From assembly GCF_001544615.1 (NCBI RefSeq), contig NZ_FCNV02000020.1, positions 1 to 50,965 on the forward strand: a stretch of 50,965 bases of DNA. Reading direction: 5' to 3'. How positions within the stretch are numbered: the first letter of the stretch is position 1; every line of letters begins with the position of its first letter. Below are positions 44,035-50,965 of the stretch, one piece after another. Source of the DNA: Caballeronia concitans. Its GTDB lineage: Bacteria; Pseudomonadota; Gammaproteobacteria; Burkholderiales; Burkholderiaceae. Made by a program: the position numbers and the translations under genes. The notes beneath the pieces were generated by a model. That model was given only the letters and a program-made list of their open reading frames with translations. It made no database searches and was not told the DNA's origin.

Positions 44035-45171
44035 ATGCGCAGTATCGTGCGTAGCGCGGCACGAGGAGCGGCCTGGGCCGCATCGGTTGCAACGGCTGTG
44101 CTGCTCGCCTCGTGCGGCGGCGGCACTTACGTGAAGCCGGGGCCGAGCACGGCCGGCGGCACGCCGATCACGACGGGGCAGCGCGCCGCGTCGCGGCTCA
44201 CCGCCGTGAGCTGGCAGCAGGTTCCCGGCTGGAAGGACGATTCGCTCATCGGCGCGACCGCCGCGCTGCGCCAGAATTGCAGCCGGCTCGCACGCCAACC
44301 TAATTGGCAGCGGGCGTGCGCAGCGGCGCAGCGTCTCGACGACCTGGACATGTCCGAAGCGCGCAGTTTCTTCGAGACCTATTTCACGCCGTTTCAGCTG
44401 GCGAACACCGACGGCACGCTCGACGGTCTCGTGACCGGCTACTACGAGCCGCTCTTGCGGGGCTCGCGCACGCGTCACGGGGCGTATCAGTACGCGTTGT
44501 ATCGATGGCCGTATCGCTACAAGCCTGGCGCCGCACTGCCCGCGCGCGCCCAGCTTGAACGCTCCGGCGTGCTGAACGGCAACGAACTCGTCTGGGTGGA
44601 CGATCCGATCGAGGCGTTCTTCCTGCAAGTGCAAGGATCGGGGCGCGTCGTCATGGAAGACGGCAGCGTCATGCGCGTGGGCTTCGGCGGCACAAACAAC
44701 CAGCCGTATCGGTCGATCGGCAGGGAGTTGCTCGATCGCGGCGAACTCACGCCGGCCCAGGCGACGATGCAAGGCATCAAGGCGTGGGCGAAGGCGAATC
44801 CTGCGCGCGTCGATGCGCTGCTCGACGTGAATCCGCGCTTCGTTTTTTTCCGCGAAATGCCCGCGAACGACGTGATGACGGCAAGCCTCGGCGACGGTCC
44901 TGTCGGCGCGCTGGGCGTTCCACTAACGCCCGAACGTTCGATCGCAGTCGATCCCTCCGCGATTCCGCTCGGCACGCCCGTGTTCCTTCAGACCACACGG
45001 CCGCTCAGCAACCAGCCGATGAACCGGCTGGTTTTCGCTCAGGACACCGGCACGGCGATCAAGGGCGGCGTGCGCGCCGACTACTTCTGGGGCCTCGGCG
45101 ACGACGCCGGCGATCTGGCCGGGCGCATGAAGCAGGGCGGCCGGATGTGGCTCTTGATGCCGAACTCGTAG
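44035..45171 (+). CDS. mltA: Membrane-bound lytic murein transglycosylase A
   Basis: A 378-residue outer-membrane lipoprotein that cleaves peptidoglycan to 1,6-anhydromuropeptides. The lipobox LLASC lies at about residues 25-29. The MltA barrel domain includes TGYYEPLLRGS and VWVDDPIEAFFLQVQGSG. The C-terminal 3D domain has QDTGTAIKGGVRADYFWG with the catalytic aspartate. ATG at 44035 gives a proper signal peptide (MRSIVRSAARGAAW). An in-frame ATG at 44005 is possible but overlaps the divergent gene start. It is convergent with paaK, 23 bp apart, with no visible terminator. Confidence 0.93.
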   Translation: MRSIVRSAARGAAWAASVATAVLLASCGGGTYVKPGPSTAGGTPITTGQRAASRLTAVSWQQVPGWKDDSLIGATAALRQNCSRLARQPNWQRACAAAQRLDDLDMSEARSFFETYFTPFQLANTDGTLDGLVTGYYEPLLRGSRTRHGAYQYALYRWPYRYKPGAALPARAQLERSGVLNGNELVWVDDPIEAFFLQVQGSGRVVMEDGSVMRVGFGGTNNQPYRSIGRELLDRGELTPAQATMQGIKAWAKANPARVDALLDVNPRFVFFREMPANDVMTASLGDGPVGALGVPLTPERSIAVDPSAIPLGTPVFLQTTRPLSNQPMNRLVFAQDTGTAIKGGVRADYFWGLGDDAGDLAGRMKQGGRMWLLMPNS

Positions 45172-45194
45172 GCCGACGAAGCGCGAAGCGTTGA

Positions 45195-46499
45195 CTAGAC
45201 TTTCGCGTTTCGCTTGTCTACCACCCGCCGCGCCTTCCCCACAGACCGCTCGATTCCGTTCACCGGCAGCACGTTCACCACGGCACTTATGCCGATCAGC
45301 GCCTTGATGTCGTAAGCGAGCGCGGCCTTTGCGCTGTCGAGCGCCGCGATGTCCGGCGCCGATTCGGGGCACGGCTCGCAGTTGAGCGTGAAGACGTCGA
45401 GCGGACCTTCCTTCGTCAACACGATCTGATAATGCGGCGCCAGCACCGGCCGCTTCAGCAATAGTTCCTCGATCTGCGTCGGAAAGACGTTGACCCCGCG
45501 CACGATCATCATGTCATCCGACCGCCCGGTGATCTTCTCCATGCGACGCATCGTGCGCGCCGTGCCCGGCAGAAGCCGCGTGAGATCGCGCGTGCGATAG
45601 CGAATGATCGGTAGCGCTTCCTTCGTGAGCGACGTGAACACAAGTTCGCCGAATTCGCCGTCCGGCAGCACTTCGCCGGTCTCGGGATCGATGATCTCGG
45701 GGTAGAAGTGGTCTTCCCAGATCGTCGGACCGTCCTTCGTTTCGGCGCACTCCGACGCCACGCCCGGCCCCATCACTTCGGAAAGGCCATAAATGTCGAC
45801 GGCATCGATGCCCATGCGCTCTTCGATCGCGCGGCGCATGTCGTTCGTCCACGGCTCCGCGCCGAAAATGCCGATGCGCAGCGAACAACTCGCCGGATCG
45901 AGGCCTTGCCGCTCCAGTTCATCCGCGATGGAGAGCATGTAGCTCGGCGTCACCATGATGATGTCGGGCCGGAAGTCCTGAATCAGTTGCACCTGCTTCT
46001 CGGTCTGTCCGCCGCCGAAGGGAATGACCGTGAGCCCCGCGCGCTCCGCGCCGTAGTGCGCGCCGAGCCCGCCGGTGAACAGGCCATAGCCGTAGCTCAC
46101 ATGCACCTTGTCGCCGCGACGTGCGCCCGCCGCGCGGATAGAGCGCGCGACGAGATCCGACCACGTCTCGATGTCCTTCGCCGTGTAGCCGACGACTGTA
46201 GGCTTGCCCGTCGTTCCCGACGACGCATGAATGCGCGCGACGCGCTCTTGCGGCACGGCGAACATGCCGAACGGGTAGTTGTCGCGCAGGTCCTTCTTTG
46301 TGGTGAAGGGGAAGCGCGCGAGGTCGGCGAGCGACTGGACGTCGTCCGGATGCACGCCCGCTTCATCGAACTTGCGCCGATAGACGGGCGAGTTCTCGTA
46401 AGCGTGCTTGAGCGACCATTTCAGGCGCGCGAGCTGGAGCGCGACGAGTTCGTCGCGGCTCGCCTTCTCGATCGCGTCGAGCGGCAACGGTGTAGTCAT
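45195..46499 (-). CDS. paaK: Phenylacetate-CoA ligase
   Basis: A 434-residue adenylate-forming enzyme that activates phenylacetate to phenylacetyl-CoA. The P-loop is ASSGTTGKPTVVGYT, with GLSEVMGPGVA and YRTRDLTRLLPGTARTMRRM. The C-terminal domain has the conserved GRSDDMMIVRGVNVFPTQIE. ATG at 46499 is preceded by an ideal AAGGAGA; an in-frame ATG 15 bp upstream would place the start before that site. It is the last gene of the paaN-paaG-paaI-paaK block. Confidence 0.96.
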   Translation of the reverse strand: MTTPLPLDAIEKASRDELVALQLARLKWSLKHAYENSPVYRRKFDEAGVHPDDVQSLADLARFPFTTKKDLRDNYPFGMFAVPQERVARIHASSGTTGKPTVVGYTAKDIETWSDLVARSIRAAGARRGDKVHVSYGYGLFTGGLGAHYGAERAGLTVIPFGGGQTEKQVQLIQDFRPDIIMVTPSYMLSIADELERQGLDPASCSLRIGIFGAEPWTNDMRRAIEERMGIDAVDIYGLSEVMGPGVASECAETKDGPTIWEDHFYPEIIDPETGEVLPDGEFGELVFTSLTKEALPIIRYRTRDLTRLLPGTARTMRRMEKITGRSDDMMIVRGVNVFPTQIEELLLKRPVLAPHYQIVLTKEGPLDVFTLNCEPCPESAPDIAALDSAKAALAYDIKALIGISAVVNVLPVNGIERSVGKARRVVDKRNAKV

Positions 46500-46565
46500 C
46501 GATGTCTCCTTCATGTCGCTATGCGGCGCGGGTCGTGGCCGCGTCCGCCTGATCGATCGGTCCCG

Positions 46566-46990
46566 TCACGCGGGAATCACGGTGCCCTTTATCTGGGCGG
46601 ACTTGCCGCGAAACATCGCGACGACTTCGCCTTCGCGATTGGTGACGCGAATATCGTAGATGCCGGTGCGTCCGCTCAACGTCTGCTCCACCGCCTCCGC
46701 GGTCAGGCGGTCGCCGCCGTGTACCGGCCGGAGGAACTCGATGAGCAGCCCGCTGCGACCGTGATGACGTTATAGGAGTTGCACGCGAAGGCGAACGCGG
46801 AGTCCGCCAGCGTGAACATGAGGCCGCCGTGACAGATCGCATGGCCGTTCAGGAAGTCCGGGCGTACGTTCATCTGAAGGCGCGCGTAGCCGGGCCGCAC
46901 TTCGACCAGCTCGATGCCAAGCGCACGCGAGCACGCGTCTGCTTCATACATGGCCTTGGCCGTGGCTTCGGCGAGTTGTTGAGGCGTCAC
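46566..46990 (-). pseudogene. paaI: paaI, hydroxyphenylacetyl-CoA thioesterase, frameshifted
   Basis: Start is a GTG at 46990 with GGAGA upstream. The N-terminal 80 or so residues match PaaI hotdog thioesterases (ALGIELVEVRPGYARLQMNV, then HAICHGGLMFTLADSAFAFA, CNSYNVITVAAGCS). The frame then runs off and stops at 46703. The expected continuation IEFLRPVHGGDRLTAEAVEQ, GRTGIYDIRVTN and GKSAQIKGTVIPA is intact in another frame to TGA at 46566. Exactly one base is missing near 46741-46743. Restoring it gives 141 residues, the normal family length. Either a recent mutation or a sequencing error; no other damage is visible. Confidence 0.88.
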
Positions 46991-47009
46991 ACGATTCTCC
47001 GTAGTCGAT

Positions 47010-47801
47010 TCACAGGCCTTCGAAGCGCGGCGCGCGCTTTTCCTTGAACGCGGCGACGCCTTCCATGTAGTCGGGCGATGCGCCGAGTTCGCGTTGCACG
47101 TCGCGTTCGAGGTCGAGTTGGGTGTCGAACGAGTTCGTTGCGCTCGCGCGCATCGCTCGTTTGATCGCAGCGACCGCGCGTGCGGGCTGTCGTGCGAGAT
47201 GCGTGGCGAGTTGCGCGGCTGCCGGTTGCAGTTCGGCATCGTCCACGACGCGCCACACGATGCCCCACGCTTCGGCCTTCGCTGCGTCGAGCTTGTCGCC
47301 GGTAAGCGCAAGTCCCAGCGCGCGCGCCTCACCGACACGCCGCGGCAAGAGCCACGTGCCGCCGGAATCCGGCACGAGGCCTATCTTGACGAACGCCTGA
47401 ATGAAGCTTGCCGAACGCGCAGCAATGATCATGTCGCAGGCCATCGCCAGGTTCGCCCCTGCGCCCGCGGCCGTGCCATTGACCGCCGCGATGACCGGCA
47501 GCGGCATCGACTGAAGACGGCGCACGAGCGGATTGAAGTGCGCGTCGATCAGCTCTCCGAGATCGGACATCGAATCCGGAGTGAAGTCCAGATCGGCGAG
47601 ATCCTGCCCAGCGCAGAACGCGCGCCCCGCGCCGGTCAGAACGATTGCGCGCGCGTTGCCCGATTCGGCTTCATCGAGCGCGCGGCTCAATTGACCGTGC
47701 ATCTCGCGAGTGAAACTGTTCAGCTTGTCGGGGCGATTGAGCGTGATGGTGGCAACGCGCGTATCGCCATCGATTTGAAACAGGACAGACTGCTCGGACA
47801 T
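47010..47801 (-). CDS. paaG: 2-(1,2-epoxy-1,2-dihydrophenyl)acetyl-CoA isomerase
   Basis: A 263-residue crotonase-fold enzyme that converts ring-epoxide phenylacetyl-CoA to the oxepin form. The oxyanion segments are GRAFCAGQDLADLD and VNGTAAGAGANLAMACD. KIGLVPDSGGTWLLPRRVG carries the PaaG-type Asp in place of the hydratase Glu. MSEQSVLFQ at 47801 has AAGGAG at an ideal distance; the frame continues 13 codons upstream without one. It lies 19 bp before paaI. Confidence 0.93.
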   Translation of the reverse strand: MSEQSVLFQIDGDTRVATITLNRPDKLNSFTREMHGQLSRALDEAESGNARAIVLTGAGRAFCAGQDLADLDFTPDSMSDLGELIDAHFNPLVRRLQSMPLPVIAAVNGTAAGAGANLAMACDMIIAARSASFIQAFVKIGLVPDSGGTWLLPRRVGEARALGLALTGDKLDAAKAEAWGIVWRVVDDAELQPAAAQLATHLARQPARAVAAIKRAMRASATNSFDTQLDLERDVQRELGASPDYMEGVAAFKEKRAPRFEGL

Positions 47802-47927
47802 GACATCTCCTTGGGCACGAGCCGCGTTCGAATTCCTCACACGCCGATACTAGACGCGCGGCCCGGCGCTTTCCATTAGGCCGAATGGCATAAGCCGATT
47901 CCGACTTTGCGTTTCCCGTTGTTTTGC

Positions 47928-49637
47928 CTATGCCGTTTGGCCGGCTTTCGCAGCAACCGCTTCCGGTGCAACATGCATCCGGCTCTGCACGACGCGGAAG
48001 CGATCCGCGACGAACGCGGCGTCGGCGAGCGCGGCGTTTGCGGCAGGGTTGGCGCCGGTGCCGTGGAAGTCGGAGAACGCTGCGGACTGGTTGACGAAGA
48101 CGCCGCCGGTGAGATTGATCGACAGCGCGACGCCGCCGCGAATCGCGGCTTCGTGCGCGGAGTCGATGACAGCGTCGTCGGTGCTATAGACCGAGAGCGT
48201 CAGCGCGCCGTGCTCTTGCGCAATGGAGCCGGCGAGATCGAGCGATCGCGCCGTGGAATCGGTCGCGACGACGAACGCAATCGGGCCGAACCATTCCTTC
48301 GTGAACTTGGCCTCGTCCGTACGTGCGTCGAGTTTCAGCAGAAGCGGCGTGAGTATGCGTGCCTCGGGGAAGGCAGGATGTTGAAGCGTCCGACTGTCGA
48401 GCAGTACGTCACCGACCTTGCGCGCTTCAGCGATGCGCGCCGCGATGCCTTCGTTCTGGATCGCGCCGGTCAACTCGACGGCGCGCGCGGGATCCGACGT
48501 GAGTTTCTCGACGGCGCCAGCGAGCGTTTTCGCGACGTCGTCGAAGCTGAGCTGGCCGTCGGCGGTGCGGATGCCGTCGCGCGGCACGTAGATGTTTTGC
48601 GGCGCGGTGCACATCTGGCCCGAGTACAGCGCGAGCGAGAACGCGATGTTGCGCGCGGCGGCTTTCATGTCGTCGACGGAATCGATCACGATCTGATTCA
48701 CGCCCGCCTTCTCGGTGAACACCTGCGCCTGATGCGCATTGCGCTCGAGCCAGGTGCCGTTCTGCGTGCTGCCGGTGAAGTCGATCAGCTTGATCTCCGG
48801 GCGCACGGCGAGTTGTTGAACGAGGGCGCCGTCGTTCGGTGCGGTGGCGAGGAGCGTGACGACGTTCGGATCGAAGCCGGCTTCGCGCAACACTTCGCGG
48901 GCAATGCGCACGGTGATGGCGAGCGGCAAAATCGCGCCGGGGTGCGGCTTGACGATGACGGTGTTGCCGGTGGCGAGATCGGCGAACAGGCCCGGATAGC
49001 CGTTCCACGTCGGAAAAGTGCAGCAGCCGAGCACGAGACCGGTGCCGCGCGGGACGATGGTGAAGCGCTTCTGCATGGCGAGCGGCGGATTCTTGCCTTG
49101 CGGCTTTTCCCAATGCGCCTGGGCCGGAATACGGCGCAACTGGTCCCAGGCGTAGACGACGGCTTCGAGTGCACGGTCCTGCGCATGGGGGCCGCCGGCC
49201 TGGAACGCCATCATGAACGCCTGACCGGTGGTGTGCATCACGCTGTAGCCGATCTCGAAGCTCGCGCGGTTCAGTCGAGACAAAATCTCGAGGCTGACGC
49301 CAACCCAGGCTTGCGGACCTGCCGCGCGCCACTGTTGCTGCGCCTGCTGCGAGGCACGGACGAGGGCGTCAGGATCGGCCTTCGGGTATTTGATGTCGAG
49401 CGAGGTTCCAAACGGCGATCTCTCTTCGCCGACGACATCACCTGTCGATGGTTGATCGAGCTCGAACGTCTTGCCAAGATGTGCTGTGAAGGCGGCTTCG
49501 CCGTCCGCGTTGGCCGTTTCCCCGTACACTTTGGGACTCGGCATTTCGGCAAACGGGCTCCAGTAGCCGCGAGTTTCGATAGCGGAGAGCGCTTTGTCGA
49601 GCATCGCTTCGTGCTTCGTGAATAGCGGATGTGTCAT
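47928..49637 (-). CDS. paaN: Phenylacetic acid degradation protein PaaN
   Basis: A 569-residue aldehyde dehydrogenase-superfamily protein of the PaaN group, which lacks the MaoC hydratase domain of enterobacterial PaaZ. It acts in ring cleavage/oxidation of the oxepin-CoA branch of the phenylacetate pathway. The nucleotide-binding fold includes DFTGSTQNGTWLE. The catalytic cysteine is in LYSGQMCTAPQNIYVPRDG. The N-terminal about 130 residues (PLFTKHEAMLDKALSAIETR, GYWSPFAEMPSPKVYG) are PaaN-specific. ATG at 49637 has no purine-rich ribosome site. It diverges from paaF across a TetR-type operator. Confidence 0.92.
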   Translation of the reverse strand: MTHPLFTKHEAMLDKALSAIETRGYWSPFAEMPSPKVYGETANADGEAAFTAHLGKTFELDQPSTGDVVGEERSPFGTSLDIKYPKADPDALVRASQQAQQQWRAAGPQAWVGVSLEILSRLNRASFEIGYSVMHTTGQAFMMAFQAGGPHAQDRALEAVVYAWDQLRRIPAQAHWEKPQGKNPPLAMQKRFTIVPRGTGLVLGCCTFPTWNGYPGLFADLATGNTVIVKPHPGAILPLAITVRIAREVLREAGFDPNVVTLLATAPNDGALVQQLAVRPEIKLIDFTGSTQNGTWLERNAHQAQVFTEKAGVNQIVIDSVDDMKAAARNIAFSLALYSGQMCTAPQNIYVPRDGIRTADGQLSFDDVAKTLAGAVEKLTSDPARAVELTGAIQNEGIAARIAEARKVGDVLLDSRTLQHPAFPEARILTPLLLKLDARTDEAKFTKEWFGPIAFVVATDSTARSLDLAGSIAQEHGALTLSVYSTDDAVIDSAHEAAIRGGVALSINLTGGVFVNQSAAFSDFHGTGANPAANAALADAAFVADRFRVVQSRMHVAPEAVAAKAGQTA

Positions 49638-49682
49638 GGTCGCAAGAGAGAGAAATGAAGGACGGTGCAGGTCGATTAATTA

Positions 49683-49696
49683 ACCGACCGGTTGGT
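49683..49696. promoter_or_regulatory. Candidate PaaR (TetR-family) operator
   Basis: ACCGACCGGTTGGT is a 14-bp palindrome with one mismatched pair, in the paaN/paaF divergent region. Paa promoters in Burkholderia are controlled by the TetR-type repressor PaaR through ACCGACCGGTCGGT-like inverted repeats. This site fits that pattern. It overlaps the predicted start of paaN. No paaR gene lies in the window. Confidence 0.62.
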
Positions 49697-49701
49697 TGGT
49701 G

Positions 49702-49729
49702 ATGGTAGCATTATCGAGATGATGGTCAA
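49702..49729 (-). promoter_or_regulatory. Candidate paaN promoter
   Basis: On the minus strand TTGACC, a 16-bp spacer and TACCAT (49707-49702) point at paaN, with the operator 49683-49696 immediately downstream of the -10. Confidence 0.42.
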
Positions 49730-49775
49730 CATCGTCAGTCACTAGGACTTACCAGAGGATCGCCAGGAGGAGCGA

Positions 49776-50552
49776 ATGGCATACGAGAACGTGCTGGTGG
49801 AAACACGCGGCAGAGTCGGATTGATCACGCTGAATCGTCCGAAGGCGCTAAATGCGCTCAACGATGCGCTGATGGACGAGCTTGGCGCTGCGCTCAAGGC
49901 TTTTGACGCCGATGAGGACATCGGCGCAATTGTGTTGACCGGAAGTGAGAAGGCGTTCGCGGCGGGAGCGGACATCGGCATGATGGCTGGTTATTCCTAC
50001 ATGGACGTCTACAAGGGCGACTACATCACACGCAACTGGGAAGCGATCCGCTCCATTCGCAAGCCGGTCATCGCGGCGGTGGCGGGGTTCGCGCTGGGAG
50101 GCGGATGCGAGCTCGCCATGATGTGCGACATCATCATCGCCGCCGACACCGCGAAATTCGGACAGCCGGAGATCAAGCTGGGCGTGATCCCGGGTGCGGG
50201 CGGCACGCAGCGCCTGCCGCGGGCGGTATCGAAGGCGAAGGCAATGGACATGTGCCTTACCGCGCGCATGATGGACGCCGCGGAAGCCGAGCGGGCGGGG
50301 TTGGTGTCTCGAGTGGTTGCGGCTGACCGTTTGCTCGACGAGGCCGTCGAGGCCGCGACGATCATCGCCGGATTCTCGTTGCCAGCCGTGATGATGGCCA
50401 AGGAGGCTGTCAATCGCGCATATGAGACGACGCTCGCGGAAGGCGTCCACTTCGAGCGGCGCTTATTTCATTCGCTGTTCGCGACGGAAGATCAGAAAGA
50501 GGGTATGGCTGCGTTCGTCGAAAAGCGAAAGCCCGTGTTCAAACACCGGTGA
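49776..50552 (+). CDS. paaF: 2,3-dehydroadipyl-CoA hydratase / enoyl-CoA hydratase
   Basis: A 258-residue crotonase. Oxyanion segments are [13 protein letters not shown] and [41 protein letters not shown] has the catalytic Glu pair of true hydratases, unlike PaaG. It is about 60% identical in pattern to generic EchA proteins, so it may also serve fatty-acid oxidation. The divergent paa genes and shared operator favour PaaF. AGGAGG precedes the ATG. It is transcribed toward the downstream rrn operon. Confidence 0.87.
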   Translation: MAYENVLVETRGRVGLITLNRPKALNALNDALMDELGAALKAFDADEDIGAIVLTGSEKAFAAGADIGMMAGYSYMDVYKGDYITRNWEAIRSIRKPVIAAVAGFALGGGCELAMMCDIIIAADTAKFGQPEIKLGVIPGAGGTQRLPRAVSKAKAMDMCLTARMMDAAEAERAGLVSRVVAADRLLDEAVEAATIIAGFSLPAVMMAKEAVNRAYETTLAEGVHFERRLFHSLFATEDQKEGMAAFVEKRKPVFKHR

Positions 50553-50558
50553 TTTTTT
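50533..50558 (+). terminator. Terminator overlapping the paaF stop
   Basis: CCGTGTT and AACACCGG (50533-50549) form a 7-bp stem with one bulged C and a 2-nt loop inside the last paaF codons, followed by TGA and six Ts (50553-50558). It would stop paaF transcription before the rrn promoters. Confidence 0.55.
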
Positions 50559-50572
50559 AATTGCGAAATCGC

Positions 50573-50601
50573 TTGCATATCGCACATCGACTCACTAGAA
50601 T
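50573..50601 (+). promoter_or_regulatory. rrn promoter P1
   Basis: TTGCAT (50573-50578), 17-bp spacer, TAGAAT (50596-50601). An AT-rich TTTTTTAATTGCG stretch upstream could be an UP element. A 10-bp inverted repeat (50606-50635) begins at the predicted start. Confidence 0.65.
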
Positions 50602-50605
50602 TTCG

Positions 50606-50635
50606 TTCCTTCGCGATTCACTGAACGCGAAGGAA
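50606..50635. repeat. 10-bp perfect inverted repeat at the P1 start site
   Basis: TTCCTTCGCG (50606-50615) and CGCGAAGGAA (50626-50635) are exact inverted copies around a 10-nt loop, so P1 RNA would begin with a strong hairpin. Confidence 0.65.
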
Positions 50636-50723
50636 GCGGGAGTGGGCAGTTTCGTGGGTGCGGGTGAGAGCGATGCAAAGGTTTCTCAAACGCAATCAGC
50701 AAGTAAAGCGTTTCAAAAACTTG

Positions 50724-50752
50724 TTGACAGACTCCGAAGCGATGTTCATAAT
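50724..50752 (+). promoter_or_regulatory. rrn promoter P2
   Basis: A perfect TTGACA (50724-50729), 17-bp spacer and CATAAT (50747-50752), preceded by an A-rich AAAAAC UP-like stretch. This is the strongest promoter in the window. Confidence 0.82.
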
Positions 50753-50762
50753 CTCGTTTCTC

Positions 50763-50778
50763 TGCTGCTGATGCAGCA
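50763..50778 (+). promoter_or_regulatory. boxB-like hairpin of the rrn leader
   Basis: TGCTGC-TGAT-GCAGCA is a perfect 6-bp stem just downstream of the P2 start, 65 nt before boxA. Position and shape fit an antitermination boxB. Confidence 0.6.
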
Positions 50779-50843
50779 AACGCCAGACTGAAGCGGCGCT
50801 GAGCAAGACGCTCGGTGCGGTGAAGTGGATAAGTCAGGCGATG

Positions 50844-50853
50844 TGCTCTTTAA
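50844..50853 (+). promoter_or_regulatory. boxA antitermination site of the rrn leader
   Basis: TGCTCTTTAA matches the rrn boxA consensus, which recruits NusB/NusE to make rRNA transcription resistant to Rho. Confidence 0.85.
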
Positions 50854-50870
50854 AAACTAACAGCCGATAA

Positions 50871-50943
50871 GTGTGGGCGCTTGATGGCAAGTGCGGCCGG
50901 TTCTTCGGAATCGGCATAGCAAAAGTAATCAAGAGTCTCACAC
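50871..50943 (+). ncRNA. rRNA operon leader, upstream 16S processing structure (partial)
   Basis: A UUCG-capped 8-bp hairpin (GCCGGTTC 50896-50903, GAATCGGC 50908-50915, one G-U pair) is enclosed by CTTGAT/ATCAAG (50880-50885 with 50928-50933) and GTGTG/CACAC (50871-50875 with 50939-50943). This looks like the leader stem near the 16S RNA. The 16S gene itself begins beyond the window. Confidence 0.6.
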
Positions 50944-50965
50944 GAAGTATTAAGAGGAAGGTTTA

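Noticed and set aside
50561-50791. A 76-codon frame between paaF and the window end.
   Set aside because: It spans both rrn promoters and the boxB hairpin, has no ribosome site and no family resemblance.

Overview
The window is a GC-rich segment of a betaproteobacterial chromosome, most likely Burkholderia, Paraburkholderia or Caballeronia. The 5S rRNA tail, the rrn leader, the rpe-gph-trpEGDC order and the phenylacetate genes all fit this family. It starts inside the 3' end of a 5S rRNA and stops in the promoter and leader of another rRNA operon, both on the + strand. It is therefore the whole stretch between two co-directional rrn operons. I see no insertion sequence, prophage, tRNA or CRISPR array, and almost everything is core or common accessory metabolism.

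Layout. 1-120: 5S end and terminator. 0.2-7 kb: an FAD oxidoreductase, then a hexuronate-type catabolic operon (tagaturonate reductase-like, MFS transporter, altronate dehydratase) diverging from its probable GntR/FadR regulator. 7-18 kb: single genes and pairs, including a methyltransferase, a TetR-DUF1415 pair diverging from an MFS transporter, a nitroreductase, a second MFS transporter, a YegD-like Hsp70, cspA with a long 5' UTR, an APC permease and a LigB-type dioxygenase. 18-22.4 kb: the hemA-prfA-prmC-grxD-ubiX cluster (haem entry, translation termination, Fe-S and quinone support). 22.5-35.9 kb: an AT-richer glycosyltransferase, aminopeptidase P, HAD hydrolase, DUF748, EttA, DUF3761, YchF, a UbiH-like hydroxylase, DsbC, an M61 peptidase and azoreductase. 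36-43.2 kb: a long minus-strand block rpe-gph-(trpL)-trpE-trpG-trpD-trpC-CYTH-ung. 43.4-45.2 kb: apaG, a 49-residue membrane protein and mltA. 45.2-50.5 kb: phenylacetate catabolism (paaK, a frameshifted paaI, paaG and paaN, with a divergent paaF), then tandem rrn promoters.

The most interesting signals are regulatory and too small to show up as ordinary genes. Upstream of trpE there is an unannotated-looking transcription attenuator. It has a 24-codon leader peptide with three Trp codons, an antiterminator hairpin whose 5' arm contains the leader stop codon, and a competing terminator with a U6 run. The leader starts 10 nt after the gph stop. Other points are the single-base deletion in paaI, a TATAAT box that would make the ubiH-like transcript leaderless, and perfect palindromes overlapping several promoters. 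Functions are inferred from recognised families. Promoters and hairpins were found by eye and have no experimental support here.
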